From: Ilyomonas sp964249755 | Lineage (GTDB): Bacteria > Bacteroidota > Bacteroidia > Chitinophagales > Chitinophagaceae | Assembly (NCBI GenBank): GCA_964249755.1 | Contig: CAXUDB010000001.1 | Coordinates: 1,178,001 to 1,242,000 of the forward strand | DNA: 64,000 bases | Direction: 5' to 3' | Shown: in pieces, positions 42,639-51,694 of the stretch | Numbering within the stretch: position 1 is the stretch's first letter | How the letters are laid out: the number at the start of each line of letters is the position of its first letter | Notes under the pieces: model-generated | Databases searched by the model: none | Told to the model about the DNA's origin: nothing | What the model saw: the letters and a program-made list of their open reading frames with translations, nothing else | Position numbers and translations under genes: made by a program

Positions 42639-44681
42639 TTATCCGATTCTTTGCGCTGGCTGCGGAAAAGTAAACTGCATTGTTCTCAGCGGCAGCTGCA
42701 GCTTGCCATTCTCCATTTGTTCCCATTCGCCCAGGCGCACGCGGATGTCAATCATCATCAGGGATTTGGCTCTTGTAAATTTATAGCGGTGCATTATATA
42801 CATCACTAACTCATCTTTTCTAATGCTGCTGTAATTGGCAGAAATAAAGAGAGGTGCAGCCACGTCCTGCCAGTAAGCAGGCAAGCTTTTGCAAAGGGGA
42901 ACCGGCAGGCTATACTGCTTCTCTGCCAGCCCGAAATAATGATGCTGAGAAATTATAAAATGAGAATCTTTATGCCCTAATAAAACATCTGCTACCTCGG
43001 TGAGACTTACCTTTTTATATCGCATTACATGCTTGCCGATTGTATAGATCGGTTGCGGTGCCGGGTGCGCCGAAAGAAAATTCACCGCCAGTTGCAGCAC
43101 TGTTTCTTCCTGCCAGCGTTTCTGATTGTCCCATGCGCGCAACTGAAACAGGCAGGCCCCAACAGGCTTGATAAGTGTGTTGCATTTTTCAAGATATTTA
43201 AGCAGGCTTTTCTGCGATAATGTTTCTCCGTTCTTAGTCAGGTGGTTTGCAATCTCATCTATATGGCAGTGGCGGTCTTTGTTCTTGATAAGCTCATAAA
43301 TCAATTCAAACCGCACCTGTCTTTTCCTTTCGATCCGGGGCTGTGTAAACACCTGTTTTCTTTCCGGCTTTGCCTGGTGCTGGTATAAGTGTTTCAAAAA
43401 AGGGCGAACGAATGCAAGGAGTTCATCTTGCTCACTCTTCGAAAGCGTGCGACGACAGAAGGTGGACAGCAGTTTCATCAGGTAATAATCTTCATCGGCA
43501 TACCCTTTCAGGTAAGGCTTTTTTTCTATCAGGCTAAAGAAAGACATTGTATCAAACCAAGCCTCTGTTTTTTTGTTTACAAACAGCACGCAGTCGCCGT
43601 GCGTACCAGGTTGGTAGAACATTCTGAAGTCAGGGTTAAAACAAATGAACAAAGGAGCCAGTATCCGGTTGGTGAAGCGGCTGTTCGAGTTGGGTAATCC
43701 ATCAGGAAAAAAATAAAAAGGTGCCTCTTTAAGAAGAAAGCCTTCGGGCGTTACCAAACCCTGTGTCTGCAACGCTCTGATACCTTGCGCTAACTGTGTA
43801 TAAACAGGCTGGTGGTAACCGTTGTGCCGGTAAAGACGCTTTACTTTAATGGCTCCCGCATTTAATTTTTGAAATAACTCTTTGGAAGGCGGCAAACCAT
43901 CCCGGTAAAATAGATCGGACAGCAAAACCGCATTTTTATAGTCCGCTTTAAGCGTAATGTCGCTCTGAATCAGCAAGTGTATAAAATCATTCAAGGGAAA
44001 GCCGCCGGTCTCAAGCAGGTTCAGATTTGCGGCAAGGAAAATTTCCATCCGTTTATCTGCCTTGCGGGTGATTTGCGCAATTTGCTGCGATAATGTTCGT
44101 AGCTTGTTGTCTCTTATTGTATCGTTCAGTGCATTGCCGGAGATAGCATCGGTAAGCTTATCCAGGAACCCGTACAGGTGAACGCCGGCAGGTAACAAGG
44201 CCTCAGCCAAAGCGGCAAACGCGCTGGGCTTCACTTCCAGCCCGTTGACGAGCCCGGTGAGACTTTTTGTTTTATACAGATTCAGTAAAGCCCGGATGGC
44301 GCGGCGGTGTAAGGTGCACACCAGATTGCCATAAACGCGCTCGGCAGCCGACTTGCCGGCATCTGATATTAGCCGGTAAGCAGCAATAAGAGCCCGCGGC
44401 TGCTTTAAAAGCGCAGCACTATTGTTTGTCGCTAAAGTGTCGTCTGCCTTCTCTTGCAAGTGAAGTTGCACAGCACCATTGCTGCATAATTCTATCAGGC
44501 TTTCGTTGGTTTTTTTGCCCATTTGCGGAAGCGCGGCAAAGCTGCCATGTGTCTCGTAATGCGCATAAATGGTTTGAAAATCGAACAGGCTTGAGCGTTT
44601 GCAGATGTTCATCGCTCTCACCGACATAAGTCCTCTTCCTGTCAGCTCATCAACGCTGACGTTTACAGATGAATAATACAT
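42639..44681 (-). CDS. Protein with RNA-polymerase alpha-CTD-like N-terminus
   Basis: The 680-aa protein is not a family I can name. Residues about 11-67 match the helix-hairpin-helix C-terminal domain of RNA polymerase alpha: DELTGRGLMSVRAMNICKRS, then LPQMGKKTNESLIELC, comparable to the 'LSVRAxNxLK...GKKSLxEL' pattern. The middle is helical, without known motifs. Residues about 460-540 (FELIYELIKNKDRHCHIDEI, then SLLKYLEKCNTLIKPV) look like a winged-helix segment. There is no signal peptide or membrane segment. A DNA- or RNA-polymerase-binding regulator is the natural inference. It lies upstream of the large T9SS protein gene in the same direction, 125 bp away. A TAACTTTG box with TTG 19 bp upstream precedes it. 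Confidence 0.8.
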   Translation of the reverse strand: MYYSSVNVSVDELTGRGLMSVRAMNICKRSSLFDFQTIYAHYETHGSFAALPQMGKKTNESLIELCSNGAVQLHLQEKADDTLATNNSAALLKQPRALIAAYRLISDAGKSAAERVYGNLVCTLHRRAIRALLNLYKTKSLTGLVNGLEVKPSAFAALAEALLPAGVHLYGFLDKLTDAISGNALNDTIRDNKLRTLSQQIAQITRKADKRMEIFLAANLNLLETGGFPLNDFIHLLIQSDITLKADYKNAVLLSDLFYRDGLPPSKELFQKLNAGAIKVKRLYRHNGYHQPVYTQLAQGIRALQTQGLVTPEGFLLKEAPFYFFPDGLPNSNSRFTNRILAPLFICFNPDFRMFYQPGTHGDCVLFVNKKTEAWFDTMSFFSLIEKKPYLKGYADEDYYLMKLLSTFCRRTLSKSEQDELLAFVRPFLKHLYQHQAKPERKQVFTQPRIERKRQVRFELIYELIKNKDRHCHIDEIANHLTKNGETLSQKSLLKYLEKCNTLIKPVGACLFQLRAWDNQKRWQEETVLQLAVNFLSAHPAPQPIYTIGKHVMRYKKVSLTEVADVLLGHKDSHFIISQHHYFGLAEKQYSLPVPLCKSLPAYWQDVAAPLFISANYSSIRKDELVMYIMHRYKFTRAKSLMMIDIRVRLGEWEQMENGKLQLPLRTMQFTFPQPAQRIG

Positions 44682-44705
44682 GAAATACAAATATTGGATT
44701 GGCGA

Positions 44706-44735
44706 CAAAGTTATAGGCAAACACGAAAACAACAA
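44706..44735 (-). promoter_or_regulatory. Promoter with both -33 and -7 elements for the alpha-CTD-like gene
   Basis: On the minus strand TTG (44733-44735) is followed by a 19-bp spacer and TAACTTTG (44706-44713), 24 bp before the ATG at 44681. It is the best full match to the Bacteroidota promoter in this window. Confidence 0.6.
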
Positions 44736-44854
44736 CCCCGGTAGAAAATTCTAAACTTTTTTTAAGGTGACTATTTCACGGTAGTGATGTCAAAAAAATT
44801 GTGAATCGTTTTTCAATTTATTTAAAGCTTTACTTTTAATGAACATTGTTAGTC

Positions 44855-45757
44855 ATGTTGCATAATAAACGAAGCCATCTTGTTATATTGATTTTCGTCC
44901 ATTTTAGTTGTAGTGTAGTATCCGCACAAATTATCGCGCCCGGCAAAAAGCTTCATCTGGTAGACAGCAGTTTTGCTTTCGCCGAAGGACCGGCAACTGA
45001 CCGTTGGGGCAATGTGTTCTTTACCGATCAGCCGAACGATAACATCTGGAGATACGACACAAGTAGCAGTCTCTCTTTATACTTTCATGGCGCACATCGG
45101 TCGAACGGGATGTATTTCGATGCAAAAGGAAATTTAGTAAGCTGTGCTGATGAAAACAATGAACTTATTTCTATTTCTCCCGACAAGAAAATAACGGTAC
45201 TGGCAAAAGGTTTTCAAGGTCATGCTCTCAATGGTCCGAACGATGTATGGATCAACCGCAATACCGGCGGCATCTACATTACCGATCCTTATTTTCAACG
45301 CGATTACTGGACGCGTACCGGGCCCGATACCGCTTTACACGGCGAGAAGATTTATTACTTGCCGCGACGTAGCCATCAGCTTCAGTTACTTGATAGTGCG
45401 ATAGGAAAACCCAATGGTATTGTAGGTTCTGCCGATGGACGCTATCTGTATGTAGCGGATATGAGCGACTGGAAAACGTATCGCTATACAATAATGCCTG
45501 ATGGCAGCTTATCTAACAAAATGCTTTTTATAAACGAAGCTTCAGACGGCATGACGGTAGATCAGGAAGGTCATATTTATCTTACCGGTAAAGGCGTAAT
45601 GGTATATGACAGCACCGGCAAAAAGATAACCCAAATAGACGTGCCTGAAAAATGGACCGGCAATCTTTGCTTTGCCGGAAAAAATAAAAACGTGTTATTC
45701 ATCACGGCATCAAAATCGGTTTATGTAATTCAGACTTTGATGAAAGGTGTGGAATAA
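44855..45757 (+). CDS. SMP-30/gluconolactonase-like secreted protein
   Basis: The 300-aa protein has a signal-peptide-like N-terminus (hydrophobic VILIFVHFSCSVVSA) and a six-bladed SMP-30/gluconolaconase propeller. Metal ligands expected of the family are in place: the Glu in AFAEGPATDRWGNVFF, Asn in LNGPNDVW, Asn in IGKPNGIV and Asp in NEASDGMTVD. Family members hydrolyse lactones such as gluconolactone, but many are uncharacterised, so the substrate is not assigned. The ATG at 44855 is preferred to an upstream TTG. The next gene, a GH43 enzyme in the same direction 85 bp on, suggests a role in carbohydrate use. Confidence 0.88.
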   Translation: MLHNKRSHLVILIFVHFSCSVVSAQIIAPGKKLHLVDSSFAFAEGPATDRWGNVFFTDQPNDNIWRYDTSSSLSLYFHGAHRSNGMYFDAKGNLVSCADENNELISISPDKKITVLAKGFQGHALNGPNDVWINRNTGGIYITDPYFQRDYWTRTGPDTALHGEKIYYLPRRSHQLQLLDSAIGKPNGIVGSADGRYLYVADMSDWKTYRYTIMPDGSLSNKMLFINEASDGMTVDQEGHIYLTGKGVMVYDSTGKKITQIDVPEKWTGNLCFAGKNKNVLFITASKSVYVIQTLMKGVE

Positions 45758-45842
45758 GAAAGAGGGTTAAATGATCTGTTTAACAATATATCATACTTAA
45801 GCCTCTACGGCTTTCTATCGCGTTCTTATCTTGCATCTACTT

Positions 45843-47210
45843 ATGAAAGCATCCTTCTTCATTTGCATCACTGTTTTGTTTCTCTCTCAAAGCTGTACGG
45901 TTCACCAGCCGGTAACACGCAGTAAACAAACCGTTGCTTTTTCAGGCAATCCTATTTTGCCAGGTGATTTTGCCGATCCCTGTTTGCTTCGCTACAACGA
46001 TACCTTTTATATCTACGCTACCAGCGGCGCCGAAGCTACTGTGTGGCGCTCCGCTGATTTTGTAAACTGGACGCTTACGAAACTGAATTGGCCTACTTCT
46101 ATGCAATTGCCCGACATCTGGGCACCTGCTGTGCGACAGGCTTCTAACGGAAAGTTCTATTTATACACCACTGTCAACCATAATTTATATGTGGGTGTTG
46201 CCGATCATCCGGCAGGACCGTTTCGCAATGCACTGGGTGATGACAGTATTTTCATTCGCAATCGTCTGTTATCTCCCAAGATGCATAGCATTGATGCTGA
46301 TTGTTTTATTGATGATGATGGAAAGGCTTACCTATATTGGGGTTCAGGCTTCGACTTTAAAGATGGTGTATGCGGCGCGGGCGAATTGAACAAGGATATG
46401 ACTTCATTTAAAGACACACCAAAATTGATAACACCGGAAGGTTATTTCGAAGGTCCGCACATGCTGAAGCGACAGGGTTTGTATTATCTCATGTATTCGG
46501 ATGGCTTGTATTACGATTCGTCTTACAAAGTGCGCTATGCCGTTTCTGATAAGCCTTTAGGTCCGTTTACGCAGGGAAAGAACAGTCCTGTATTGACTTC
46601 AACTCCGGGTGGTACCATCAGCGGGCCGGGGCATCATTATACCTTTCAGGATGGCGATAATTATTACATCATTTATCACCGGCATACCTATCCTTTTTAT
46701 AACGGTCACCGGCAGATATGCATAGACAAACTGAGCTTTGAAGAAAAAGGTGCAATTCATAAAGTGATCCCTACGCAAACCGGTGTTCCACTTACGTTTG
46801 ACAGGATAAAAGCAGTACGCGATACTTATCATCCTTCCTTTGTGCAAGCTTCCTCTCCATCCGATACTTCTTATGCAGCCGCAAAGGCGTTTGATTACTC
46901 ATGGGGTACGTTGTGGTCAGTTAAAAATAATAGCGCTCCGGTATCTATAACGGCTGGCTTTGCGACGCCCATTAGTCTTAAAAGTTGTACGCCTGTGTTT
47001 GAACACGTCATGGGAGATTATGATTTTATCATAGAATATTCAATGGATGGAAAAGAGTGGAATGTTTATGGAGAAGGTAGCAACGCAAACAGTGAAGAAT
47101 GGCCGGTGCAAGTGAAAAAAAAGGTACAGGCAAAGTATGTCAGACTTACTGTAACGCGCTGCAGCAAAGACTATGAGCGTATTGGTTTATGGGAGTTGCA
47201 GATAAGGTAA
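45843..47210 (+). CDS. Glycoside hydrolase family 43 lipoprotein with C-terminal discoidin-like domain
   Basis: The 455-aa protein has a lipoprotein-type N-terminus (VLFLSQSC). It is followed by a five-bladed GH43 domain with the three acidic catalytic positions: GDFADPCLLR (Asp about 45), SIDADCFIDD (pKa-modulating Asp) and EGPHMLKR (general acid Glu). GH43 enzymes act on arabinans, xylans and galactans. The last about 115 residues (TSYAAAKAFDYSWGTLWSVK ... RIGLWELQIR) resemble an F5/8 type C (CBM32-like) carbohydrate-binding domain. The ATG at 45843 starts the lipoprotein signal; the upstream TTG is not used. It probably follows the SMP-30-like gene in one unit. Confidence 0.92.
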   Translation: MKASFFICITVLFLSQSCTVHQPVTRSKQTVAFSGNPILPGDFADPCLLRYNDTFYIYATSGAEATVWRSADFVNWTLTKLNWPTSMQLPDIWAPAVRQASNGKFYLYTTVNHNLYVGVADHPAGPFRNALGDDSIFIRNRLLSPKMHSIDADCFIDDDGKAYLYWGSGFDFKDGVCGAGELNKDMTSFKDTPKLITPEGYFEGPHMLKRQGLYYLMYSDGLYYDSSYKVRYAVSDKPLGPFTQGKNSPVLTSTPGGTISGPGHHYTFQDGDNYYIIYHRHTYPFYNGHRQICIDKLSFEEKGAIHKVIPTQTGVPLTFDRIKAVRDTYHPSFVQASSPSDTSYAAAKAFDYSWGTLWSVKNNSAPVSITAGFATPISLKSCTPVFEHVMGDYDFIIEYSMDGKEWNVYGEGSNANSEEWPVQVKKKVQAKYVRLTVTRCSKDYERIGLWELQIR

Positions 47211-47272
47211 GTGGAGTAATGGTTTAATTTAAAAAACAATTCGGAACGATAACCAGATAATCTTATCGGATA

Positions 47273-47659
47273 TCAAAATGATTGATTGCGACGATCTGCC
47301 ATTATTCTTTCTAACAAAATCACGAGTCCGATTCCTAATACATAAGCCATCAAATCGTACACGGAAAAAGTTGTTCCAATAACAATGCGGGCGAGCTTAC
47401 TATGTTGCCATTTCATTCGGGAAAGAAAATGAAAATACTGCAGCCCTTCGATGAAGAAAGCAAAGAGAAGAACGCCGATTGCAACCGGCCTTACAGATGC
47501 TTTGATAAAGGTTCTTACAAACGTATAGAGCAGCATTACCACTAAGAAATCTCCTGCATAAGCGCGAATGAAATAAATGTGAATGAACCGCGCTATATAT
47601 ACTTCTATAACTAATAGAAGCAACGCAACAAGACCATACTTAGGACGAAAAGTGAACAT
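47273..47659 (-). CDS. DUF2809 family membrane protein
   Basis: The 128-aa protein is mostly hydrophobic, with about four membrane segments: LVALLLLVIEVYIARFIH, FLVVMLLYTFVRTF, AIGVLLFAFFIEGLQYF and LMAYVLGIGLVILLE. The F-R-x-K-Y start and the SVYDLMAYVLG motif match the DUF2809 family, whose function is unknown. It is divergent from pbpC with only about 16 bp between the two start codons if the pbpC start at 47676 is right, so any promoters must overlap coding sequence. There is no other context. Confidence 0.8.
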   Translation of the reverse strand: MFTFRPKYGLVALLLLVIEVYIARFIHIYFIRAYAGDFLVVMLLYTFVRTFIKASVRPVAIGVLLFAFFIEGLQYFHFLSRMKWQHSKLARIVIGTTFSVYDLMAYVLGIGLVILLERIMADRRNQSF

Positions 47660-47675
47660 TCTTCAAAGTAAAGGA

Positions 47676-50216
47676 ATGTATAGACTGTCCACACATTCCT
47701 GCCATTTTTATAATTTTTTGTATCATATTTTCAGTCTCTTTCGTTATACATTTGAAAGCATATTTTCTCATCTTAATCGCACCGCCATTCAGCCGGTTTT
47801 AACATACATCCGCCGTTCGCTGCTGCCTTTTTTGCGACGGCATAGAATCAGGTTGTCGGTGATATTGGTGCTACTTATCTGGTTTGTTTTTTCCTTACCC
47901 AAGACCTTGTTCAATGCGCCTACTTCGTATGTGATTACGGATAGAAATGGCAACCTGCTGAATGCTTCTATAGCTGCCGACGGGCAGTGGCGTTTTCCTT
48001 ACGATGATAACGTTCCGGATAAGTTTAGCCGCTGCCTTGTAGCGTTTGAAGACAAACGCTTCTGGTATCATCCCGGCGTTGATCCGGTTGCCTTATCAAG
48101 AGCCATTTATCAGGATATAAAAAATAAAGAAACAGTAAGCGGCGGCAGCACCTTAACCATGCAGGTAATGCGTATGAGCCGCAACAATACGCGCCGCTCC
48201 GTATGGAATAAAATATCGGAAACGTTGCTCGCGTTGCGTTTGGAATGTTCTTATTCTAAGAAAAGCATTCTCGCCTTATATGCTTCCAATGCTCCGTTTG
48301 GTGGTAATATCGTCGGGTTGGATGCTGCAGCCTGGCGTTACTATGGACGCAGTCCGCAATTGCTAAGCTGGGGCGAATGTGCCGCTTTAGCCGTGTTGCC
48401 CAATGCGCCTTCTGTAGTGCATCCGGGCAGGAACAGCAATGAATTGTTGCGCAAGCGAAATGCATTACTTGCTACATTACTTAAAGAAAAAATAATAGAT
48501 ACATCTGCCTACGAGCTTGCACAATTAGAGCCTTTGCCCGGCGTACCGAAACCATTACCGGAACTGGCGCCGCATCTCCTAAACCGCTTTCGCAAAGACC
48601 GCGGTGCGGGACTGAAAAATGACAATACGGTAAGCACTTACCTGCAAACCACGCTCGACATTCATCTTCAGCAGCAGGTGAGTTCGATACTCGCGCTTCA
48701 CCAGGCACTGCTGGCAGGCAACCAGATTCGCAATGCCTGCGCAATGGTGGTAGAAACCGGCAGCGGCAACATTGTGAGTTATGTGGGGAATATTTATCGC
48801 CCGCAGGATTCATTGCTGGAGAGTAGTGTAGATGTTCTCTCCGCACCACGCAGCCCTGGCAGTACACTCAAGCCCTTACTGTATGCATCTCTACTCACCG
48901 AAGGCACATTATTGCCCAAACAATTAATACCTGATATTCCTACGCAGATAGGCGGTTACACACCACAGAATTTCGACCTTCATTTTGATGGCGCCGTGCC
49001 GGCAAATATGGCGCTGGCGCGAAGCCTGAATATACCTGCCGTGAAGATGTTGCAGCAATATAAATCGCCACGTTTTTACAGCCAGTTAAAGGGTTGCGGC
49101 TTCACCACGCTTACACATCCGGCCGACTGGTATGGCATGAGCCTGATACTCGGCGGCTGCGAAGTAACGCCATATGAACTGGCAGGTGTATACAGCTCGT
49201 TTGCGCGCATGTATCTGCATCAATCCATCAATAAGGGTAAATGGAACGAGAAAGATTGGTTTATGCCGAAATATTGTATGTCGGCCGTTGATCGTCAACG
49301 ATCAACCGCATACAATCAATTCTCTTCGCAACCACTTTTTGATTATCCTGCCATTTGGCATACACTGAATGCAATGACAGAAGTAATGCGCCCTGGTGAA
49401 GAAGGCTTGTGGGGATACTTTTCATCGGCGCAGCGCATTGCCTGGAAAACCGGCACTTCCTTCGGTTTTCGGGATGGATGGGCGGTAGGCATCACACCCA
49501 AATATACCGTTGTGGTTTGGGTAGGCAATACCACCGGCGAAGGAAGACCCGAACTGACAGGCATTAAAACAGCAGCACCAATACTGTTTGATATTTTTCG
49601 TGTGCTGCCTTCGTCATCTTGGTTCAAGCCGCCGCAAAGCGGGTTTATTTATTTGCCGGTTTGCCATCAGAGCGGTTATAAGGCGGGCAGCGATTGCAGT
49701 GATGTAGATACGGTGCTGGTGAGCGAAGCTGCCACCAACATTGGAATTTGTCCTTATCATCAAATCATTCATTTGGATAAAACAGGACAGTTTCGTGTAA
49801 CAGAGAAATGCGAAGCGCCGTCTCAGATGCAGCATCGTTCCTGGTTTGTACTTCCGCCTGCAATTGAATATTATTACCGCCAGCGGCACGCCGATTATAA
49901 ACCTCTGCCACCATTCTTGCCCGGTTGCAGCGATGAGAATGCAAAGACCATCGAGATCATTTACCCCGATGAAAACGCGAAGATTTATGTGCCTCTCGAA
50001 CGCGATGGGCAAAGGGGAAGAACAATTTTTTCTGCCGCCGATGCGAACCATGATGCGAAGCTGCTTTGGTATATTGACGATGAATATATGGGCAATACAG
50101 CTCAGTTTCACCAGATGGCGGTAACGCCGCCGCCGGGCTTGCACACACTCACGGTAACGGATGAAAATGGAGAATCTGCAATGCGGCATTTTACCATTCT
50201 GGATAAAGAGAAATGA
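47676..50216 (+). CDS. pbpC: Penicillin-binding protein 1C
   Basis: PBP1C is a bifunctional peptidoglycan synthase anchored in the inner membrane. The 846-aa protein has one transmembrane helix (about 60-80, LSVILVLLIWFVFSLP), a GT51 transglycosylase domain with the catalytic-Glu segment AFEDKRFWYHPGVDP, and a transpeptidase domain with SxxK (SPGSTLKP), SxN (ARSLN) and KTGTS. A C-terminal domain of about 100 residues of the PBP1C type ends TVTDENGESAMRHFTIL. The start at 47676 has a purine-rich AAAGGA just before it; the longer frame to 47583 overlaps DUF2809. The usual partner, a large alpha-2-macroglobulin gene, is not next to it. It overlaps the next gene by 4 bp. Confidence 0.94.
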   Translation: MYRLSTHSCHFYNFLYHIFSLFRYTFESIFSHLNRTAIQPVLTYIRRSLLPFLRRHRIRLSVILVLLIWFVFSLPKTLFNAPTSYVITDRNGNLLNASIAADGQWRFPYDDNVPDKFSRCLVAFEDKRFWYHPGVDPVALSRAIYQDIKNKETVSGGSTLTMQVMRMSRNNTRRSVWNKISETLLALRLECSYSKKSILALYASNAPFGGNIVGLDAAAWRYYGRSPQLLSWGECAALAVLPNAPSVVHPGRNSNELLRKRNALLATLLKEKIIDTSAYELAQLEPLPGVPKPLPELAPHLLNRFRKDRGAGLKNDNTVSTYLQTTLDIHLQQQVSSILALHQALLAGNQIRNACAMVVETGSGNIVSYVGNIYRPQDSLLESSVDVLSAPRSPGSTLKPLLYASLLTEGTLLPKQLIPDIPTQIGGYTPQNFDLHFDGAVPANMALARSLNIPAVKMLQQYKSPRFYSQLKGCGFTTLTHPADWYGMSLILGGCEVTPYELAGVYSSFARMYLHQSINKGKWNEKDWFMPKYCMSAVDRQRSTAYNQFSSQPLFDYPAIWHTLNAMTEVMRPGEEGLWGYFSSAQRIAWKTGTSFGFRDGWAVGITPKYTVVVWVGNTTGEGRPELTGIKTAAPILFDIFRVLPSSSWFKPPQSGFIYLPVCHQSGYKAGSDCSDVDTVLVSEAATNIGICPYHQIIHLDKTGQFRVTEKCEAPSQMQHRSWFVLPPAIEYYYRQRHADYKPLPPFLPGCSDENAKTIEIIYPDENAKIYVPLERDGQRGRTIFSAADANHDAKLLWYIDDEYMGNTAQFHQMAVTPPPGLHTLTVTDENGESAMRHFTILDKEK

Positions 50217-50734
50217 TTCCTTTTGCACATATGCAAACACCGCTTATCCTCACAGCTTGTCTCAGCGAAGAAGCACAGTCTTTTTTCAATCAGCAAAGAA
50301 AAAGATACTTCCCGCCGGAGCGGAACTTTATAGAGGCGCATCTCACTTTGTTTCATCATCTGCCCGATGAGGATAACACCATTACTCAAACAATAGAAGC
50401 CCTGTGTCTACAGCAAAAAAGAATAGAATTATCCGTAACAGAACCGCGTGGCATTGGCAAGGGAGTCGCTTATAAAATAGAAAGTAAAGTCTTAATCAGC
50501 CTTCATAAAAAATTGCAGCAGGAATGGCGCGAAAAGCTTACGATGCAGGACAGGCAAGGATTGTGGCCGCACATCACCATACAAAACAAAGTAACGCCTG
50601 ATGAAGCGAAGCAAACATTGACACAAATAGAAGAATCGTTTGTTCCCTTTACGGCTTATGCCACAGGACTCATTTTATGGCGATATCTGAACGGACCCTG
50701 GCAAGTGTATCGGTCTTTCCCTTTTGCTGGCTGA
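50213..50734 (+). CDS. 2'-5' RNA ligase-like (2H phosphoesterase) protein
   Basis: The 173-aa protein has the two HxTx motifs of the 2H phosphoesterase superfamily: HLTLFHHL (His43, Thr45) and WPHITIQNK (about residue 119), at the usual spacing. Members ligate or hydrolyse 2'-5' or cyclic phosphodiester bonds; the cellular substrate is often unknown. Its ATG overlaps the pbpC stop codon as ATGA, so translation is probably coupled to pbpC. A second ATG at 50231 is possible. The 3' end overlaps the next gene on the opposite strand by 65 bp, a true coding overlap. Confidence 0.82.
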   Translation: MIPFAHMQTPLILTACLSEEAQSFFNQQRKRYFPPERNFIEAHLTLFHHLPDEDNTITQTIEALCLQQKRIELSVTEPRGIGKGVAYKIESKVLISLHKKLQQEWREKLTMQDRQGLWPHITIQNKVTPDEAKQTLTQIEESFVPFTAYATGLILWRYLNGPWQVYRSFPFAG

Positions 50735-51689
50735 AAGGCGGTTGTGCGGTGCTGTTGTTCCGCTTCAACACTTCTTCTACGCGGGCGGCAATCATCTCGC
50801 TGAACTTTTCTGAACCCTTGGTGTTCATATGTACATTGTCGTAAAACAAAGCAGGCTGCACATAAGCAGGATCAAACTGGTAATCCCACAAGGGCACATT
50901 GTATTTAGCTAAAATTTGCTTTGATATTTTTAGCGATTCAGTTTCGGGATAAGGCTGCAGGTAGATAGGTGATATGATTACAAACAAGGGCACATGCTGG
51001 TCGGTTACAGACTTTACAAAATACTCCAGCTTCTCTTTTGCATAATTGTCTATCTCGGCGTTCATAGCAATGTTGGGCGGCGTCTTGTCCACCTTACTGC
51101 CATGCAGCGGCTGAAAGCCCTGGATATTGTCGTTGCCTTTCCGGCTGTAGTTGCGGATGATAGAAAGAATCATGGAGTTATAAGGATACAGTTTCGACAC
51201 TTTTGCTTTCATCAGCTCTTTCGGAAACAGGTCTTTAGCCATCGCTTCAAACTGCTTGTTCTTTTCTACGTAAGGCAGTATCATACCGGCTAAAATATCG
51301 TTGCCATCCTCACCGCTGCGCCACGATAGTTCTTTAGGAGTGAGATCGAGAATAATAGCCTTGGGTTTGTGATCCGGCTGATTTAAAGCCGAAGAAATGA
51401 TAGCTGAATGATAGATGATGGTAGAAGCATTTCTGCCGCAGTTGAAACAGCTATAACCCGTGTTTTGCTGAAACACGCGCGGGTCGTAAGTATGCAAGGC
51501 ACGCGAGCTTCCGTAGATTAAAATATCTTCCTTCGGGTTCTCTATCGCGTGAGAAAAAGCGGCAGCATCGCCGAGCGGTTCTTTTTCAAAATAATACGCC
51601 ATTAGTGCACCACCTGCCCTGTCTATCACGAACATGATAAGGAGCAGGATGAGTAGTTTATAACCGAATTTGATGTATTGATTTTTCAT
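50670..51689 (-). CDS. SGNH/AlgX-DltD-like acyl-transfer protein
   Basis: The 339-aa protein has an N-terminal signal anchor (LLILLLIMFVIDRAGGALMAYYF) and an extracytoplasmic domain with a GSSR nucleophile-like motif (about 60-63) and a late DNVHMNTKGSEKF, which holds the Asp and His of an SGNH catalytic triad. It starts 5 bp after the MBOAT gene stop. This pairing recalls AlgI/AlgX, DltB/DltD and PatA/PatB, where the MBOAT moves an acyl group across the membrane and an SGNH partner places it on a polysaccharide. The target is unknown. It converges on the 2H phosphoesterase-like gene with a 65-bp overlap. Confidence 0.78.
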   Translation of the reverse strand: MKNQYIKFGYKLLILLLIMFVIDRAGGALMAYYFEKEPLGDAAAFSHAIENPKEDILIYGSSRALHTYDPRVFQQNTGYSCFNCGRNASTIIYHSAIISSALNQPDHKPKAIILDLTPKELSWRSGEDGNDILAGMILPYVEKNKQFEAMAKDLFPKELMKAKVSKLYPYNSMILSIIRNYSRKGNDNIQGFQPLHGSKVDKTPPNIAMNAEIDNYAKEKLEYFVKSVTDQHVPLFVIISPIYLQPYPETESLKISKQILAKYNVPLWDYQFDPAYVQPALFYDNVHMNTKGSEKFSEMIAARVEEVLKRNNSTAQPPFSQQKGKTDTLARVRSDIAIK

Positions 51690-51694
51690 GTTAA

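Noticed and set aside
49614..50240. 208-codon minus-strand frame antisense to pbpC
   Set aside because: It lies wholly on a conserved coding region and has no domain.
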